Origin: Spiroplasma endosymbiont of Polydrusus cervinus
GTDB taxonomy: Bacteria; Bacillota_I; Bacilli_A; Mycoplasmatales; Mycoplasmataceae
Reading direction: 5' to 3'
Assembly (NCBI RefSeq): GCF_964019755.1
Contig: NZ_OZ026469.1
Location: forward strand, 992,001 to 1,056,000
Length of the DNA stretch: 64,000 nucleotides
The notes beneath the pieces are model-generated. The model made no database searches. It was given only the letters and a program-made list of their open reading frames with translations, and was not told where the DNA came from. Of the stretch, positions 19,851 to 31,152 are shown in pieces (the stretch's first letter is position 1; each line of letters begins with the position of its first letter). The position numbers were made by a program, and so were the translations under genes.

Positions 19851-20025
19851 ATTTTTATTAATTAAATTTAATAAATTATTTTTTAGTGTGTCAAAATATG
19901 TTCAAAATAATAACAATTTATAAATAATTTATTTTTTTTAAAAAATAGTTGCATTTATTTTAAATAATGTTATTATCAATTTAACAAGAGATACAAATTT
20001 GGAGCTTGTATCTACACAATGCCCT
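19851..20025. other. Non-coding IS30 3' flank and IS junction
   Basis: Very AT-rich. It includes AAAAAATAGTTGCATTTATTTTAAATAATGT-like sequence that recurs inverted beside the 22.6 kb IS30 end, and a GATACAAATTTGGAGCTTGTATC dyad. No gene. Confidence 0.4.
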
Positions 20026-20935
20026 TTTTTTATTTTTTTAATTTTATTAATTGCATCATTTAAATTATCAATTACAAGTTTGTTATTATTAAATTTTGAT
20101 CATTTTACATCAATAATTTCTTTAGTATATCCATCAAGTATTGTTAATTGATAATGTTTTTTACCATTTCAAATTAAATAAGTTACATCAGTAAATAAAA
20201 TTGAAAATATTTCTTTAATATCATTAAAATTATGATTTACTAAATCAGGATATTTAATTATATTTTTATTTCTATTTTGTTTTATTAATATTTTTCTACG
20301 CATACGCTTTACATATTCAGCTTGAATATTATTTTCTTTCATAATTCGCAATACTTTCTTAGCATTATAAACAATGCCATAATCTTCTTTTAAATATTTG
20401 GTAATTCGACGATAACCAAATTGTTTTAAATTTTCTTCATAGACTTTTACAATATTTTTTAATGATTCGCTATCCTTACCATTACTTGAATAATTTTTAT
20501 ATTTATCTCAATAACTACGCTTTAAATCTGTTATATCAAGTAATAAATTTAGTGGATATTTATTAATGTTTTCTTTGATAAAAGATACAATTTTTCTTTT
20601 ATTTAATTGTAAAAGTCATGAAGATTTTTTAGTAATTCATACCTAACTTTGTAATAGTTTAAATCTCTTTTTTCAAATGATTCTTTTGGACCTTTATTGG
20701 TGTTTAAAATTCCTTTCTTAAAATTTTCATACCATGAAGCAACAGTTTTTTTATTAATTTGATATTTTTTTGCAATAAAACTTATACTATTATTTTTAAC
20801 CTCTCGTACTATCATTTTTCGAAAATATGCTGTATATTTATTAAATTTTTGTCCTTTTCTTGCCATATAAAAATGCACCTCCTTTAAAGTTTAGCAAAGA
20901 TTTTTTTCTTTACTTACTTTTTTGGGTGCAGTCTA
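20026..20935 (-). mobile_element. IS3-family element, 3'-truncated, with altered slippery site
   Basis: The 5' end (GGGTGCAGTCTA at 20924-20935) and orfA (20603-20866) are intact, but the orfB C-terminus, including the last catalytic residues, is gone. The heptamer A6G is changed to A6T (LLKNLHD instead of LLKKLHD), which should lower frameshifting. Defective copy. Confidence 0.85.
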
Positions 20936-20974
20936 GTCTATAGTCTATAACCTGCTTTTTTATTAGAGTTTTTG

Positions 20975-21313
20975 TTATTTTAAATTTTGTAAAATTGATT
21001 CAATACTATTAGCATTATCTAATGAATGATCAAAAATAAATTCTAAATCAGGACAACGATAAATTTCTAATTTATGCGCTAATTTACTACGGATTTCATT
21101 TTTATAATTTTGCACAATAGGATTAAGCTCTGCTTCTGCTTTATTTAATAATGATGAATAATAAACCTTGGCATGGCCTAAATCATTTGATAATTTTACC
21201 GCATGCACTGATAAAGTATTTAAAATCTCATCGCGAATTTCGCGTTGCATAATAATTGTTAAATCACGAGCAATCAAAGATTGTATTCTTTCAACTTTAA
21301 TTTTATTTGCCAT
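20975..21313 (-). CDS. rbfA: Ribosome-binding factor A
   Basis: 112 aa, ATG at 21313 with AAAAAGGTGA upstream. The protein has the RbfA KH-like fold pattern: VERIQSLIARDLTIIMQREI, then LSVHAVKLSNDLGHAKVYYS, then IRSKLAHKLEIYRCPDLEFI. It binds the 30S subunit during late 16S maturation and cold adaptation. Length is typical. Usually near infB/truB; here its downstream side has been replaced by IS debris. Confidence 0.9.
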   Translation of the reverse strand: MANKIKVERIQSLIARDLTIIMQREIRDEILNTLSVHAVKLSNDLGHAKVYYSSLLNKAEAELNPIVQNYKNEIRSKLAHKLEIYRCPDLEFIFDHSLDNANSIESILQNLK

Positions 21314-21486
21314 TGTCTCACCTTTTTTCTAACTTATTAATATTATAGCAAAGCATTTCCTAAAAACAAATAATTTTATTACGAAACAAAATTATTTTAA
21401 AACAAAAAAGGACCCAATGGATTAGTTAGATAATATAACTAAAAAATAATTTTTATGATAATATGTAAATATATCACGGAGGGATT

Positions 21487-22320
21487 ATGAAATGTTGAAA
21501 TTATCGAATTTGATACAAAGATTATCTTTGATATTATAAAGTAATAATTGCTATCTTAGCTTTTGCTTTTTTAACTTATGGTTTTTATATGGATATTTTT
21601 AAAGAATTTTGATATGTTAAAGGAAGAAATTTTACCAGTTTACAAAATTATGATATCTTATTAAGTTTTTATTCAGTGCAAGTTAATATTATAACGATTG
21701 TTTGATTAGTATTAGCCATTTTTAATCATCATCGTGAACAAAAAAGTTTATTTTTCTCCACCAATGCAAAATTGAGTATTCTAAATTGAAACTTATTAAT
21801 ATTTTTTATCTTTTGAATTGGCATTATCATTGGTTATAAAAACGGAGCAGTAATAATTGCCGATTATAGTAAAGCTCAAATTAGTTGTACAATTGTTACT
21901 CATTTTATTATGCCAATTCTCTTTTTTGGTTATACCTTCTTATCATTTGGTGATCATTATTTGAGTTGAACAAAAGAATTTTTGCAAAAAGACTGCTGAG
22001 TTAGTTTAAGTTATCCATTTTTTTATTTAATGTATGTTATTGTCCGAGCAGCCGCTTGAATACAAGATGGAAATATCGATTGGGCTTATCCTTATCCATT
22101 CTTAAATATTCATAATAAACCAATGATTCCGGGCGCATCGCGAGCACAAGCAGCATGCTTTATTGCTTTTATCTTCATTATTGTTTTCACTATTTTTCAC
22201 GTTGGGTTACAAAGTCTTAATAATGCAATGTATCGGGTTTTTAACCATTATCAAGACAAAACACTATGATATGAAAAAGGCTACCAAAGCAAAAATAAAA
22301 ATAAAAAAACAAATCAATAA
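21487..22320 (+). CDS. Multi-pass membrane protein (Pr6Pr-like)
   Basis: 277 aa; ATG at 21487 after CGGAGGG. Six or seven hydrophobic helices, with conserved-looking features: a short N-terminal aromatic stretch, H-F in the middle (TIVTHFIMPILFFGYTF) and YPYPFL-N before the last helix. This matches the Spiroplasma/mycoplasma membrane family annotated Pr6Pr; call made from memory of the pattern. Ten or more TGA as Trp. Ends at a strong hairpin terminator. Substrate unknown. Confidence 0.7.
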
Positions 22321-22362
22321 AATAGTGATTAAATAAATAACTTTATTTAATCACTATTTTCG
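22318..22362 (+). terminator. Strong rho-independent terminator
   Basis: An 18-bp stem, AATAGTGATTAAATAAA / TTTATTTAATCACTATT, around TAAC with a T-rich 3' side. It also contains the stop of the minus-strand hydrolase fragment, so it serves convergent genes. Confidence 0.85.
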
Positions 22363-22551
22363 TTTTGCAGTGGTTATAAAATTGATTATCACCGTTAAAT
22401 ATTCCGTTGGGCTATGATATATGCCCCGCACATGATCACAATCAAATACAATCCGGCGACTAATTTTCTGTTTTTAATATTTCCGTTTATTTTGATAAGC
22501 TTCGCGGCCCATTACATATGGTGTGGCATGATCACGTTTATTTAAAATGTA
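22354..22551 (-). pseudogene. Alpha/beta hydrolase, 3' fragment
   Basis: Frame: YILNKRDHATPYVMGREAYQ, an in-frame TAA (22474-22476), then FDCDHVRGIYHSPTEYL and a TAG stop. DHVRGIYHSP carries the catalytic-histidine loop of serine alpha/beta hydrolases. The upstream part is absent here; the matching 5' part, ending at the same point (LPVLYIL), lies on the same strand at 41930-42608. See finding on prophage M insertion. Confidence 0.75.
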
Positions 22552-22562
22552 TTATGTAAATT

Positions 22563-23840
22563 CAAGCAGCAAATTCTGTCTCTTGTTAGTATGATAATAA
22601 CATCATTTAAAATAAATGCAACTATTTTTTTAAAAAAATTAAAATATTTGTAAATTTAGTCTATTTTAAGCATATTTAAGCACACTGAAAAATAATTTAT
22701 TAAATTTTTAAAATAAAATTATCTAAAATTATTTAAAAATAATTCTTTAGATGTTCTTTAATTTAAACAAGGCCTTAATTTTTCATTTATAACATTAATT
22801 ACTCAATCTATTTCTTGTTGAGTAACATTATTAAAATCCGTTCCCTTAAGGTATCGTTTCCTAAATTCACGGTTCATTCTTTCAATTAAGGGTTTTTGTT
22901 TTGGTGAACCTGGGTCACAATAATAAACATTAGAACCAGTAATCTTTTCCATTTCTTCAAACTTACTAAATTCTTTTCCTCTATCAGTTATAATTCCTTT
23001 AATTTTTCCAACTAAACCATTAATTCTAACTAATTCTTCAAGTTTTTCTAAAACTTCATTAGCAGTATTTTCTTCTAATTTCATTGCAAAATAATTTTTA
23101 CTATTTTGTTCAACTAATACTAAACAACTAGATTGATGGTCTTTACCAACTACCGTATCCATTTCAAATCAACCAACATCAGTCTCTTTATTTTCAATAT
23201 CTCATATTGACCTAAATCTTTCATTTAATTTACCACGATTATCAGGTCTTTTCTTTGTTCTATTTCTTCTGCCACCATTTAATAAATTTTTCTTTAACAA
23301 ACCCAAAAGACCTAAATAAATTCATTTATAAAATGTTTTAAGGCAGGAAGGAAATTTGACACTAAACTTTATTAAAAATCGCTGAATAATTTCTGCTGGT
23401 GAATCACAAAAAATATTAAATCGTAAATTTAAAAATTCTTGTTGTTCTTCTGTAAATGTAGGTAGTTTTTTAATAGATTTTTTACGCTTTTGTTTATAAT
23501 CTTTTTGCGCTTCATATGGATTATAATCTTCTATATTTTTAAATCTATTAATTTCTCTTTTAACAGTATTAACTGCACGACCCGCTTGTCTTGATATTTT
23601 AGATAAATTAAGTATGCCATTTTTCTTTTTACAAGTATCAGATAAAAATAAATCTTTAAACAAATATCGCTCATCAAATTTTACATGTGTATAGTATTGC
23701 ATTTTTCTGTCTCCAATCTTTTAATTTATTTATAACATTAAATTAAAAAAATGAAATTATTATATTGACAAATATTTTTATAGGTATATAATTTAAACAA
23801 TAAACAGTAAGTAAATTCTGTCTCTTAAAGCTGTTTATAA
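22563..23840 (-). mobile_element. IS30-type element
   Basis: A single transposase gene flanked by TAAATTCTGTCTCTT-like sequences in direct orientation at about 22571 and 23815. The exact ends are uncertain, because normal IS30 ends are inverted. It sits at the left border of prophage M, inside the split hydrolase gene. Confidence 0.65.
22758..23702 (-). CDS. IS30-family transposase
   Basis: 314 aa read through several TGA codons. The N-terminal helix-turn-helix region is LSKISRQAGRAVNTVKREI. The DDE domain is visible in VGWFEMDTVVGKDH (D), GIITDRGKEFSKFEEM (D) and SPKQKPLIERMNREF (E). The frame is complete, from ATG 23702 to TAA 22758-22760. Length is typical of the family. A fragment of a close relative lies at 19503. 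Confidence 0.9.
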
Positions 23841-23895
23841 AAAATAAAGTAATTAAGTTTACTTTTTTTTATTTTTATATAAAATATAAATAATA

Positions 23896-23919
23896 AAAAA
23901 GAACCAACTCGGTTCTTTT
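23896..23919 (+). terminator. Terminator at the left edge of prophage M
   Basis: AAGAACC / GGTTCTT stem around AACTC plus T tail. A second A/T dyad (AAAGTAA...TTTACTTT) lies just before it. Insulates the terminase operon from the IS. Confidence 0.65.
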
Positions 23920-23996
23920 ATACATTTCTATTTACTCTTTTATTTAATCATATTCATTAAATAATAGCAATTTTAATATGCAAAAAGGAGTAAAAA

Positions 23997-24377
23997 ATGA
24001 AAGAATTTAATCCAAAAACAGCAAGTTTGGCAACTTTTTATCGTAAAATAGAGCAATTTTGAGAAAATAAATCACCTAATAAACCATATACTTTAAATGA
24101 TTTATTCAATGGATTCAACCTTTCTCGCAAGTGAAGATATGATACTTATGCGAGCAACAAGATAGTTCCTTTGATTGAACGACAAGTTGATAAAATTGAA
24201 AGTGAACTTATTAAACAAATGGTTAAAACGCCTGATGGGGTAAAAACATATTGACAACGAGCATTTAATTATAAATATTCCTTACAAGAAAAAGAACTTG
24301 AAAAAGAATTAAACTTAAATAATCAACAACCAATAATTGTTAATTTACAAACGGATATTAGAGATATTAAAAAATAA
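23997..24377 (+). CDS. Putative terminase small subunit
   Basis: 126 aa, ATG at 23997 with AAAAGGAG upstream. Helical, basic N-terminal half (TLNDLFNGFNLSRKWRYDTY may hold a helix-turn-helix) and a C-terminal oligomerisation-like helix. It lies directly before the large terminase, and the stop is ten bases before that ATG. Role inferred from position; no motif proves it. Confidence 0.55.
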
Positions 24378-24387
24378 AGTGATAATA

Positions 24388-25848
24388 ATGCTTAATCATT
24401 TTACTTATTTATTAGAAACGTCTTATTGGTTATTACAAAATAGTAGTATTGGTAATAAATATCCCTTTGCTAAAAAGTTTGAATTAGTAAGTGAAATTAA
24501 TCAAATTGGGACACGATATAGTGGTAAGACTATATCAAATATTAAAATGTTTGGTGAATTATTAAAAATTAGTTTATTAATTAGAGAACCAATTTGTATA
24601 ATTGCTAGTATGTATTGGAGTAAAGATTTAAAAGATAGTGTCTTTCAAAATATATGAAATATGTTAGATGAAAATAATATACCTTATAGTATTAATTTAT
24701 CAAATTTTACTTTTACTTTATCAAATGGTAGCAAAATATATTGTAAAGGTTTACATTCACCAAGTCGAAAAGAAAAATTAAAAGCATTTGCTGATTTGAA
24801 TAAATATAAATTAGTAATTGATTGAAGAGAAGAATGTGACCAATTTCAACAAAAAGATTTAAGTGATTTAGAATTTGCTATTCGTGGTTATAAAAATAAA
24901 ATAACAATTAATACGTGTAATCCTGAAAGTTTAAAAAGATATATTGTTGGCTATTGTAATGAATTATTAGCTTTTAATGAAGAAATAATGCGTAGTAAAT
25001 ATGAACAAATTAAATATATTGAAAAATGAAATATGAAAATTATTATTCATTATTCTAGTTGAAGACTTAATTATAAATTACCACAAGATAAAGTTAATGA
25101 ACAATTAAGATTAGAACAATTAGATATTGAAAGAGCAAGAGTATGGAGTTGAGGATTGCCCGGTAATACTAGTGGTTCAATTTTTGCAAGATATATTGAT
25201 ATTATGCAAGCAACAGATATTATTCAACCAACGAAATTATTAGGTGGTGTTGATATTGCTAATGCTACTAGTCTAAAAGGACACACTACTGCCGCTAGTT
25301 TTTGACTATATAATTCATTTGATAAAAAAGCATATAAAGTCACAGAATATACTCATTCAAATGCTACACAGCAATTTAAAACTGAATTAGAACAGGTAAA
25401 ATATATTTTAGAGTTTTATAATAATCAATTAAATCAATATTTTAATTTAATACAACAAGGTATATCAATAAATGTTGATGATAGTGCTTATTCAACATTA
25501 CAAAGTTTAAATCGAGAAAAATATAATTATTCTTTTGGTCAATATATGACATTTAAACCAGCACAAAAACAAAAATTTAAAATACGACATCGTATTGAGG
25601 AATTTACAATGTTAATAAATACAAACCAATTAAAATGATTATGAGAAAAATGTCCTGTAAGTAAAACACAATATGAATTAATTCAATGAGAAGATAAGTC
25701 AGATGCCAGAGAAGAAAGAATGTTAGATTTATATGATGATACATTTGATAGTGATTTTTATGCTTTACACTTTGAATTAATACCAATGGTTAAACATAAT
25801 AGTTCAGCAGATTATAAATTATGACAACAAAGGGAGTGAATGACTTAA
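24388..25848 (+). CDS. Phage terminase large subunit
   Basis: 486 aa. ATG at 24388 (an in-frame GTG at 24379 is an alternative). Walker A GTRYSGKT is at residues 41-48. A Walker B-like LVIDWREE is near residue 150. The RuvC-like nuclease domain begins GGVDIANA and has a second acidic motif NVDDSAYS. It couples ATP hydrolysis to DNA packaging and cleaves concatemers. Many TGA as Trp; the last codons E-W-M-T overlap the next ATG. This is the only terminase in the window, so copies L and T depend on M or on another phage. Confidence 0.85.
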
Positions 25849-26126
25849 TGAAAAAATATATTTATGTAATACATGATGAGCGTGTATTAAATGCAAAAAG
25901 ACCTTATATGTCTGTTTGTGGACAAGTTAAAAAAAGACTTTGTCAAGAATTAAAAAAAGATAATATCGCAATATGTAAATTAAGTTTATATAACGAATAT
26001 ATTAAAAAATATCAAAAAATTAAAGTATGTGTACAAGTTTTAGCAAATGAGCCAAATTTATTAACAGTAAATATTATTAATTATGCACTTATCTTAAAAT
26101 TAAAGAAGCAAAATAATCATGAATAA
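25848..26126 (+). CDS. Small phage protein between terminase and portal (92 aa)
   Basis: ATG at 25848 overlaps the terminase stop (TAATG), and its own end overlaps the portal ATG by eight bases. Basic, with several Cys (MSVCGQVKKRLCQEL); no signal peptide. No family recognised; tight coupling suggests a packaging or head-assembly role. Confidence 0.65.
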   Translation: MKKYIYVIHDERVLNAKRPYMSVCGQVKKRLCQELKKDNIAICKLSLYNEYIKKYQKIKVCVQVLANEPNLLTVNIINYALILKLKKQNNHE

Positions 26127-27510
26127 TACTTTCCCCAGTTTACCAAACTTAAATGATATTAATAGTGTTTTAAAATTTTATAACTATGATTGAACAATTA
26201 ATTTAGCAAATATTATTGCTCGCCATCAAATGCGATTAATAAATGGTAAAGATATTTTATTTAAATCGCATCGTAAAGACATTTTAGAAAAATTAAACTG
26301 ATGATATGAAACTTATAAAATAAAAGAAAAATTAGATAAAAATGAATTAACAGCAAGTTTAATGGGTAAAACTATTTTTGGTTTATTAGAAACTAGTGAT
26401 GGAAATATTGATTTATGAATTAACCCTTTTAACTTTACATCTCGTGTAAGTAAAATAAACGAAATTGAACAAGATGCTGATATTTGATTAAATTATCACC
26501 AATCAGACAGTGAATTTATTTTAAATTTAATTTGTACCAAAGATAAAATAGTTATTAAAGGTTGGCCAAAAAATAACGAAATAGTTGTTGGACAAAGCAA
26601 AACACAAATTGAAGATAATGTTAGACCTGTATTAATACAAGAATTTAAAAACAAATTAGGTATTGTACCTTTTTGAGAAATGATTAATGAGCCCAATCCA
26701 TTATTCTTATCAACATCAACTACTTTAAATCCTTGACCTACTATGACAAATTGTTATAAATTACAATTTGATTTAGAAGATAGTTTTAATATTAAATCAA
26801 AAGAAAGATAAGCAAATCGTACCCATTGATATGGTCAATTAGATGAAAGTTTAATGAATGCCTATAACAACGGTAATAAAAAAGCATTACAAGATGTATT
26901 TGATGATATTTTTGTTCAATCAAGTTCATCAACAGTAGATGGTCAATTATCACAATCTTTACAAGTAGTACAAGGGACACCAACCTTAGAAACATATACA
27001 GAAGACCAAAAATTAATTATTGAACAAGTATATTTAGCCTGTCATTTTTCTAGTCCATTTGGGGATAAATCAGATAATGACCAAAATAAAACACAATCAT
27101 TATTAACTAAAACAAAAGATTTAGAAAAACAAGCATATTTACAGGCATATCGTAAACAATATTATACAAAAATGTTTGATGTTGTTTTAAAATATTACGG
27201 TTTATGAGATGGGAATGGTGAACGCCCTTATGGGTTTGATTTTGTTAGTGCTAGTTTAGTAGACCAAATGCGACAAAATGAATTAATTACTACTAGATTA
27301 GATAATCGCACAATGGAGCCAATAAGAGCAATAACTGAATATGATAATGTTGATGAATTAGAAGCAACTAAATATTATGAAAAAATTGAAAAATACTGAG
27401 AAAAAATAGACACAAAAGAAATCGAACATAATAATAAATTAATGGAATATGATGAAACTAGTAATAATCAAAATGCCTTACAAGGTAGAACAGAAATAAA
27501 GGAGAATTAA
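26119..27510 (+). pseudogene. Portal-like protein (copy M) with one in-frame TAA
   Basis: Full frame of 463 codons from ATG 26119 to TAA 27508-27510. A TAA at 26809-26811 (after SKER) divides it into 230- and 232-codon parts. The C-terminal half, shared with copy L, contains HFSSPFGDKSDNDQNKTQ and a long helix. Portal is inferred from its place between terminase and the structural genes and from the helix-rich centre. M would be unable to assemble heads unless the TAA is suppressed. Confidence 0.6.
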
Positions 27511-27513
27511 CAA

Positions 27514-30228
27514 ATGAGTAGAATTAACCCAGGGGTTATAGAAGAATTAAGAAGACAAGCCCACGATACTTTAATAGATATCAGAGAAAACATAAAAGAT
27601 AACAGACATTGAATGGTATTTCCATTTAATGTTTATAGTTCATATATACCTGATACTGAAACAGGTTGAAAACCTAATAATGCAAAGCCAAGTGATTATG
27701 GTAGTTATTCAAGAATATTTGATAATATGGAAAGCACTATTGCTCAATGACAAGATAGTTTAAAAATAGTTCAAAAAGATAAAGGTGAAGAAATTAATAT
27801 CTTAACGATTGATGATTTTAGTAAACAACCAATTAATTCAACAATATGAGCCAATAACGAAACACCTTTTGCAATAAAATTAAAAGATGAAAATAGCAAT
27901 GTTTATTGAAAATTAATTGATGGTGAAAACATTTATGATATTAATAGAATGTTAGAATACTTAAAGCAATATAAATTAAGTTATTTTATTAATAATGATA
28001 ATAAAGCCGATAACTTTTATACAAAAGAGGTTAAAGTTGGTAAATATTGAGATGTTTATATGATTGATGATAGAAGTTCAATTCAATTTGGTGAAGCAAA
28101 GTTTGAACAAGTATTTACTCAACAATCAACTGAAAGACAATATACTTTATTAATTTTAGATGAAGATGTAAATAAATTAAATATTAATGATTATTATAAT
28201 TTTTATACTGTATTTAATGACCGTGGATTAAATATTGGTGGTGGTAATATTAATTCTGCACCTCAAGATAGACAGTGATTATATCCCTCAAATGTTATTA
28301 ATTATTATTCGCCTTATGATGGTAGTTTTTTATGACAAGAAATTACTTTTTCAAGTATTAATGACAAAATTAGTAATAGTGGTTTATCTGTTAGACAATT
28401 TATTCAAACAAGTGCCCCGGGCGAGGGTTATTGTTTTCCTAAAATAACTTATGATGAAAAGACAAATACATCAACTATTGAATTAGATGATATGTTATTA
28501 AAAGATCCTGGTGTTAGGGCAATGGCAGTTAAATTTTATGGTAATCCGATCTTTTTTGATATGCCTGTTATTGGGCGACCAATTATTAAAGGTCAATTTA
28601 ATCAAAAAGTAATGAATTCACACGATTTATTAATGTATAACATGTATCCTTGTCCACCCGATAAAATAAACACTTATGTTTCACCAGAAGTAAGTTGATA
28701 TAACATTCAAGGTATTCAACCAACAATGATAACTGGTTATGAAAGTTGAAAAAAAGATATGGAAAGTAGGTATGACTTTTGAAAACAAAAAAATAGTGAG
28801 GGTATTGTTATAACAGATCCCGCTACTACATCAGTAACTAATCCTACTGTTGGTAGATATGTTAATGAAGAATATAATAATTCTGAATTTTACTGGTCTA
28901 AATATTGAAAAATAACACCACCAAACAAAATAAAAACAAACGGTGGTACAGTTGATAATATAATTAGTACCCAAGCATCATCATATTTTAGAAGAAAAGA
29001 TGAATTTGGTAATACTGTTGGTAGTGTTCAAATTGAATATAATAAAATGGGTGCATGTAATGTTTGAGATATTTTAAATATGAATAATTTTATTAATCGT
29101 CAAATTACAATATTACCTTTAAACTATACACAAAAATTAGTTTTTAATCCTTTTACGATACCTGGTGGGATTGGTAAATTTTTAAACTTTATTTCTTTTG
29201 GTATTCCCTGGGGTTGAGTAATTAATCAAAATGAAAAATCATGACCTAATTTTCAATGACTTAATGGTTTTATGAGTGCTAATGTTTATAGTTTTTATAA
29301 TGATGCTTTTTGAAATGGTGAGGCAAAAGGTAATGGTTATTTACCATTTGAAATATTTAGAGAACAAGGGAATGATAAAGTTGGTGCTATTTTTGGTGCA
29401 AATGCTACTAGTTTTGGTTTTAATACTTTATTAACAGATAAAATACAAGGTACTATTTTAACTAAAGATGGTTCACCAACAAGTGAATTAGTATATTCAA
29501 CATATAATTTAAAACAATTAAATCAAAAAACTAATCGAGTTTATTTAATTAATGAATGTACAAGAGCAGTAGATGCTCAAACACCAGTTAGTGGTAGTGA
29601 AGAAGATAATGATTGTGAATTCTTACAAACACCTGATGGAACAAATTATAGTTATATTATTGATATGTTTTCAATACAAGCATTATATAAAGGCAATTTT
29701 TAAATTATCTTTTATGCTTATAACCCATATACAAATAATGAAGAAGATTATTTACGATTATCAGTATGGAGTTTCAGAGGTAAAACAAAAAGTACCTTAA
29801 ATAATTATTTACGCGATATGACAACTAATTATAAAACTAGTTTCTTATTACCACATGATTATGAAATACCAACCTTTAATTATCCACAATATGTTTTGCC
29901 ACCAAAACCATCAAATCAAAGTAATTGAAAATTAATTGATAAAAATAATTCAATTAATAATGATAAATTTGATAATGAATTTAGTAAAGAAAATGATAAA
30001 TGATATCTATTTAATAATAAAAATGATTTATATCTTAATTATTTAGTAAAAAATAACGGTAATATAAAAAGGTTCAAAAATAATATTTGAACTCTTAATA
30101 CATATAATAATGATTATGCATATTTTAACACAGCAAATATAAAATCAATTTATCGATAAGATAGTAACGGTAAGCCTGAAAAATCAACAATAAACAAAGA
30201 TACTGGTGAAGTTATTGATTGAAAATAA
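27514..30228 (+). pseudogene. Very large phage structural protein (copy M), nonsense codon and chimeric C-terminus
   Basis: ATG at 27514. The first 729 codons match the L protein closely, then a GAA codon of L has become TAA (29701-29703). The frame continues through SVWSFRGKTKSTL to PHDYEIPTFNYPQYVLPP. At about 29921 it switches in frame into lipoprotein-derived sequence (NWKLIDKNNSIN...NDKWYLFN). That part is the left arm of a 314-bp inverted repeat and ends with TAA at 30157 and 30226. The last ~270 residues of the L protein are missing. Confidence 0.8.
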
Positions 30229-30234
30229 ACAAAA
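29921..30234 (+). repeat. Left arm of 314-bp inverted repeat
   Basis: Nearly identical in inverted orientation to 30568-30881, which is the 3' part of the lipoprotein gene at 30574-31032. Two differences noted: TAA at 30157 versus TGA (Trp) in the other arm, and GTAAAG versus GTGAAG. Confidence 0.9.
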
Positions 30235-30299
30235 GAAACCAAATTGGTTTCTTTTACTTTACTTAATAACGCAAAAAAATCTAATTAATTAGGTTTTTT
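30231..30299 (+). terminator. Two consecutive terminator hairpins
   Basis: AAAGAAACC / GGTTTCTTT (30231-30256) and AAAAAATCTAATTAATTAGGTTTTTT (30273-30299). They separate the chimeric structural gene from the convergent lipoprotein gene. Confidence 0.75.
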
Positions 30300-30567
30300 A
30301 ATAATTTTGTTTAATTTATTTATTTATTTTTATTTATAATTTTTATAAAAAAATTGATTTTATTAGATTTTTAATGTCAGCAAATATTTTATACAAAATT
30401 AAAATAATCTTATATAAATTAATTTTCTAATTTAAAATAGTATAATTATTAATTAATAATTTCAAAATTAAAAATATTCTTGTATAATACAAAAATAGAA
30501 TATAAAAAAATTATTAATTGATTTTATTGAATTATATTATAAATTTTAGTAATAAGAAAATTATTTT
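30300..30567. other. AT-rich intergenic spacer of the inverted repeat
   Basis: About 270 bases with no frame of coding character, almost only A and T. I see nothing beyond poly-A/T tracts that could act as terminator tails. Confidence 0.4.
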
Positions 30568-30881
30568 TTTTGTTTATTTTCAATCAATAACTTCACCAGT
30601 ATCTTTGTTTATTGTTGATTTTTCAGGCTTACCGTTACTATCTCATCGATAAATTGATTTTATATTTGCTGTGTTAAAATATGCATAATCATTATTATAT
30701 GTATTAAGAGTTCAAATATTATTTTTGAACCTTTTTATATTACCGTTATTTTTTACTAAATAATTAAGATATAAATCATTTTTATTATTAAATAGATATC
30801 ATTTATCATTTTCTTCACTAAATTCATTATCAAATTTATCATTATTAATTGAATTATTTTTATCAATTAATTTTCAATTAC
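30568..30881 (-). repeat. Right arm of 314-bp inverted repeat
   Basis: Codes for the C-terminal half of the lipoprotein with an intact TGA (Trp) codon; see the left arm. Confidence 0.9.
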
Positions 30882-31032
30882 CATTCTCTGGTGGTAGTTC
30901 TGGTTTAAAATTAGGTTCTTTTTTGCTATCTTTTTTATTTTCTCCGTTAGTAACTTTATCACAAGAAACTAAACTTGTTGTGCTTGTTCCAATTAAAGTG
31001 ATTGCTGCTAAAATACTTAATATTTTTTTCAT
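30574..31032 (-). CDS. Phage-borne lipoprotein, SIYRW module (copy M)
   Basis: 152 aa, ATG at 31032 after AAAGGATAAAT. Signal peptide MKKILSILAAITLIGTSTTS ends at lipobox LVSC (Cys24). A Pro/Glu linker precedes the NWKLIDKNN...NDKWYLF...SIYRW domain. It occupies the place of the L lipoprotein at 13816, antisense to the late operon. TGA is required for several Trp. Its 3' half is duplicated in inverted orientation in the neighbouring structural gene. Confidence 0.8.
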
Positions 31033-31152
31033 ATTTATCCTTTCTTTTTTATATAGTTGTGTTTGATAATTTAATTAAAAATGAAAATAAAATTTGCTTA
31101 TTTTCATTTATTTATGTTTAATAATTGTTTTAATTTACTTATTACTATTAAA

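Noticed and set aside
22571-23829. TAAATTCTGTCTCTT copies as IS30 terminal inverted repeats
   Set aside because: They are in direct, not inverted, orientation, so they may be target-site or flanking repeats instead; element ends were left approximate.
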